DNA from: HyVt-105 sp049975425
GTDB taxonomy: Bacteria; Bacteroidota; Bacteroidia; Bacteroidales; VadinHA17
DNA length: 64,000 nucleotides
Assembly (NCBI GenBank): GCA_049975425.1
Contig: JBNGDI010000001.1
Span: 1 to 64,000 of the forward strand
Reading direction: 5' to 3'
This document shows positions 62,034 to 64,000 of this stretch, piece after piece; positions within the stretch are counted from its first letter, which is position 1; each line of letters begins with the position of its first letter. The notes under the pieces are model-generated. The model made no database searches. It worked only from the letters and a program-made list of their open reading frames with translations, and was not told the DNA's origin. The position numbers and the translations under genes were made by a program.

Positions 62034-63842
62034 TTACCTGAACCATTTTTCTATTTCATGTACGGGCAGAATAAATACGATGGTCTTTCCGCCCGGTGTA
62101 TGATTCGGGGACTGGCAGGCAAAAAGGCTGTCTATCAGATGCTGCATTTCTTCCTGGGTAAGAGGTTTTCCGTAAGGGATGGCCGAAGCTGCTGCCAGCG
62201 AACGCGCAATTTTCTCATGAGGTCCTGCCTCCGTATCTCTGCCTGTGTTTTTATAAGATTCAAGCAAATGTTCAATAAAGGGCTTCAGGTCAACGTGCCG
62301 GGCGTACTCCGGAACTCCTTCCACAAGGATATTGCCGTGCCCCAGGTCGCGTATTTCGAACCCAAGCCGTTTGAGCGATTCGTGCATTTCCATCAGCAGG
62401 GTATGATCGCCTGCTTCCAGTTCCAGTGTCACCGGAAAAAGATTTTTCTGTGAAACCTGCACCGACTGCTCCAGGTTGTTCAGGAAAGTTTCATATAAAA
62501 TCCGCTCGTGGGCCCGTTTCTGATCGATGATCATCAGGCCGGATTTAACCGGTGTGAAAATATACCGGTTCTTGAACTGGTAAAATTGGATACCCCGGCT
62601 TTCAGCTTCCCCTGAAAATGGTTCTTCCCCCGCATGTGCCCTTTCATGCAGGGATGGGTGGGGCGATAGCCCTTCATACAAGCTTTCCCATCCGGCCGGG
62701 GGCCGTTCGGTGCGTGAAGGTGCGGTACCCGGAGGTGAAAAAGGATTGTACCCGGTATTGATATCGATCTGCGGAGGCTTTATTTCCTGTGTTCTTCCCA
62801 GGGGCGGTATTTCGGGAACCCCTTCCCGGTCGAAATCCAGCGAGGGGGTGATGTTGAATTTTCCCAGGGCCTCCCTTACGGTAGCATGCAATATTTGCCA
62901 CACAGCCCTCTCGTCTTCGAATTTGATCTCGGTTTTGGTGGGATGAATATTCACATCAATATGATCGGGAAGGATTTCAAAACAGATGAAATAGGAAGGA
63001 AGGGAATCGGCCGGGAGAACCGGTTCGAAGGCTTCGGTCACCGCTTTGTGAAAATATGCGTGACGCATGAAACGGTGATTCACAAAAAAGAACTGTTCTC
63101 CGGCGGTTTTTTTTGCCACTTCAGGTTTCCCGATGAATCCACTGATCTTTACGATGCTGGTTTCCGCCTCCAGGGGAATGAGGTGCTGGTTCATGCCTTT
63201 TCCGAAAATATGGGCGATACGCTGGCGGAGGGGTGCTTCCGGAAGCTGGTATATCTCCGTTTGATTGTGAATAAGTGAAAAGGCAACGGAAGGGCAGGCC
63301 AGGGCGGACCGCTGGAATTCTGTAATGATGTGCCTGAGCTCGGTGGAATCGGTTTTCAGGAACCGTCGCCGGGCCGGAATATTGTAGAACAAATTTTTAA
63401 CCGATATATGGGTTCCTGCCATACAGGCGACCGGTTCCTGGGTGATCACTTCCGAACCGTGAATTTCCAGAAAGGTGCCTGTTTCATCGTCTGGCTGCCG
63501 TGTTTTGGTTTCCACCTGGGCTACCGCGGCAATGGAGGCCAGGGCTTCCCCGCGGAACCCCATGGTCCGGATGGAAAAAAGATCATCGGCACTGTTGATC
63601 TTGGAAGTGGCATGCCGTTCGAAAGCCATGCGGGCGTCGGTTTCTGTCATTCCGCTGCCGTTGTCGATCACCTGTATCAGGGTTTTCCCTGCATCGCGTA
63701 CCACCACTTTTATTTCCGAGGCCCCGGCATCTATGGAGTTTTCCACCAGCTCCTTTACAACGGATGCCGGCCGCTGGATTACTTCCCCGGCAGCAATCTG
63801 GTTGGCCACTGAATCAGGCAGAAGTCGGATAATATCGGTCAT
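62034..63842 (-). CDS. mutL: DNA mismatch repair protein MutL
   Basis: A 602-residue GHKL ATPase that links MutS to downstream mismatch repair steps. The ATP site is intact: ELVENSIDAGASEI, VIDNGSGM, and FERHATSKI followed by TMGFRGEALASIAAVAQ. The transducer domain runs to about 330, with a Pro-rich linker to about 420. In the C-terminal domain the position of the endonuclease motif DQHAxxE reads DQKRAHERILYE, so the metal-binding His is Lys. The usual ACR motif region reads AAASAIP, without Cys. It may lack nicking activity. The start is unambiguous. Confidence 0.95.
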   Translation of the reverse strand: MTDIIRLLPDSVANQIAAGEVIQRPASVVKELVENSIDAGASEIKVVVRDAGKTLIQVIDNGSGMTETDARMAFERHATSKINSADDLFSIRTMGFRGEALASIAAVAQVETKTRQPDDETGTFLEIHGSEVITQEPVACMAGTHISVKNLFYNIPARRRFLKTDSTELRHIITEFQRSALACPSVAFSLIHNQTEIYQLPEAPLRQRIAHIFGKGMNQHLIPLEAETSIVKISGFIGKPEVAKKTAGEQFFFVNHRFMRHAYFHKAVTEAFEPVLPADSLPSYFICFEILPDHIDVNIHPTKTEIKFEDERAVWQILHATVREALGKFNITPSLDFDREGVPEIPPLGRTQEIKPPQIDINTGYNPFSPPGTAPSRTERPPAGWESLYEGLSPHPSLHERAHAGEEPFSGEAESRGIQFYQFKNRYIFTPVKSGLMIIDQKRAHERILYETFLNNLEQSVQVSQKNLFPVTLELEAGDHTLLMEMHESLKRLGFEIRDLGHGNILVEGVPEYARHVDLKPFIEHLLESYKNTGRDTEAGPHEKIARSLAAASAIPYGKPLTQEEMQHLIDSLFACQSPNHTPGGKTIVFILPVHEIEKWFR

Positions 63843-63862
63843 TCACGGGTCAGCTTACCGGT

Positions 63863-63976
63863 TCAGGCAAAGAAAAGAATGTAGGAAATCAGCAGCAGGA
63901 TGGCCAGAATGACGAGCAACCGCAGATTGGACTGAAAATTCGCTTTCCTTCGCGAGGAGTGGCGTCCTGTCATCAT
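63863..63976 (-). CDS. Putative 37-residue membrane protein upstream of mutL
   Basis: A short frame from ATG at 63976 to TGA at 63863 encodes a basic N terminus (TGRHSSRRKANFQSN) and one transmembrane helix (LLVILAILLLISYILFF). It ends 20 bp before the mutL ATG. The frame stays open to the window edge (24 more bases), so this could instead be the end of a longer gene. Confidence 0.45.
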   Translation of the reverse strand: MMTGRHSSRRKANFQSNLRLLVILAILLLISYILFFA

Positions 63977-64000
63977 GCCCCGGTGTATTCGGGGTGTGTA

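Noticed and set aside
1..64000. CRISPR arrays, tRNA or rRNA genes and restriction or defence clusters
   Set aside because: No regular repeat-spacer pattern, no cloverleaf with a CCA-like acceptor region and no defence-family proteins were recognised by eye. A covariance-model scan would be needed to exclude a tRNA fully.

Overview
The window is about 64 kb of chromosome from a member of the Bacteroidota, most likely class Bacteroidia. The evidence is the set of families present: two-component-regulator propellers, a TonB plug domain, carboxypeptidase-regulatory-like domains, large S9 peptidases, a DUF2807 protein and an S16 protein with an acidic tail. Gene starts are preceded by TAnnTTTG -7 boxes, typical of this phylum, and Shine-Dalgarno sequences are almost absent. 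A membrane pyrophosphatase, cobalamin-dependent methylmalonyl-CoA mutase and full branched-chain amino acid synthesis suggest an anaerobic or facultative, largely prototrophic cell. No rRNA, tRNA, CRISPR array or complete transposon was recognised.

Layout. 0.15-2.7 kb: two tandem tyrosine recombinases on the minus strand, the only mobile-element signature. 2.8-6.9 kb: a DPP-IV-like S9 peptidase and an Mpl-type murein ligase. 6.9-7.2 kb: a non-coding gap with a striking 12-bp-periodic palindromic array. 7.2-15.6 kb: housekeeping genes (metallo-hydrolase, DUF2807 protein, thioesterase, rimM-rpsP, dnaE, thioredoxin, LOG-family protein). 15.6-21.1 kb: a two-gene operon of a TPR-caspase protein and a propeller-SpoIIE phosphatase, a candidate uncharacterised signalling module. 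21.3-26.0 kb: ribD, prmC-recX, prfB with its programmed frameshift, a plug-only TonB protein and a cupin. 26.2-30.2 kb: mutAB. 30.3-31.8 kb: a thioredoxin-fold protein and two membrane proteins. 31.9-34.4 kb: a tightly coupled dapD-glycosyltransferase-tsaC operon, divergent from a second S9 peptidase. 37.0-39.2 kb: hppA.

39.4-57.0 kb is the centrepiece: an apparent 17.5-kb operon ilvD-ilvB-ilvN-ilvC-leuA-leuC-leuD-cimA(like)-leuB-gltB-gltD. It is preceded by a 22-residue leader peptide rich in Ile and Leu codons, and by mutually exclusive antiterminator and terminator helices. This is a complete transcription attenuator. The operon makes valine, leucine and isoleucine, with 2-oxobutyrate probably supplied by citramalate synthase, plus the glutamate that donates their amino groups.

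57.2-64.0 kb: a carboxypeptidase-regulatory-like protein coupled to a threonine/serine dehydratase, then a minus-strand run of mutL, two rhomboid proteases and a membrane-anchored EEP-family protein. A possible 37-residue membrane protein lies upstream of mutL at the window edge. All calls come from reading the sequence; no database search was run.
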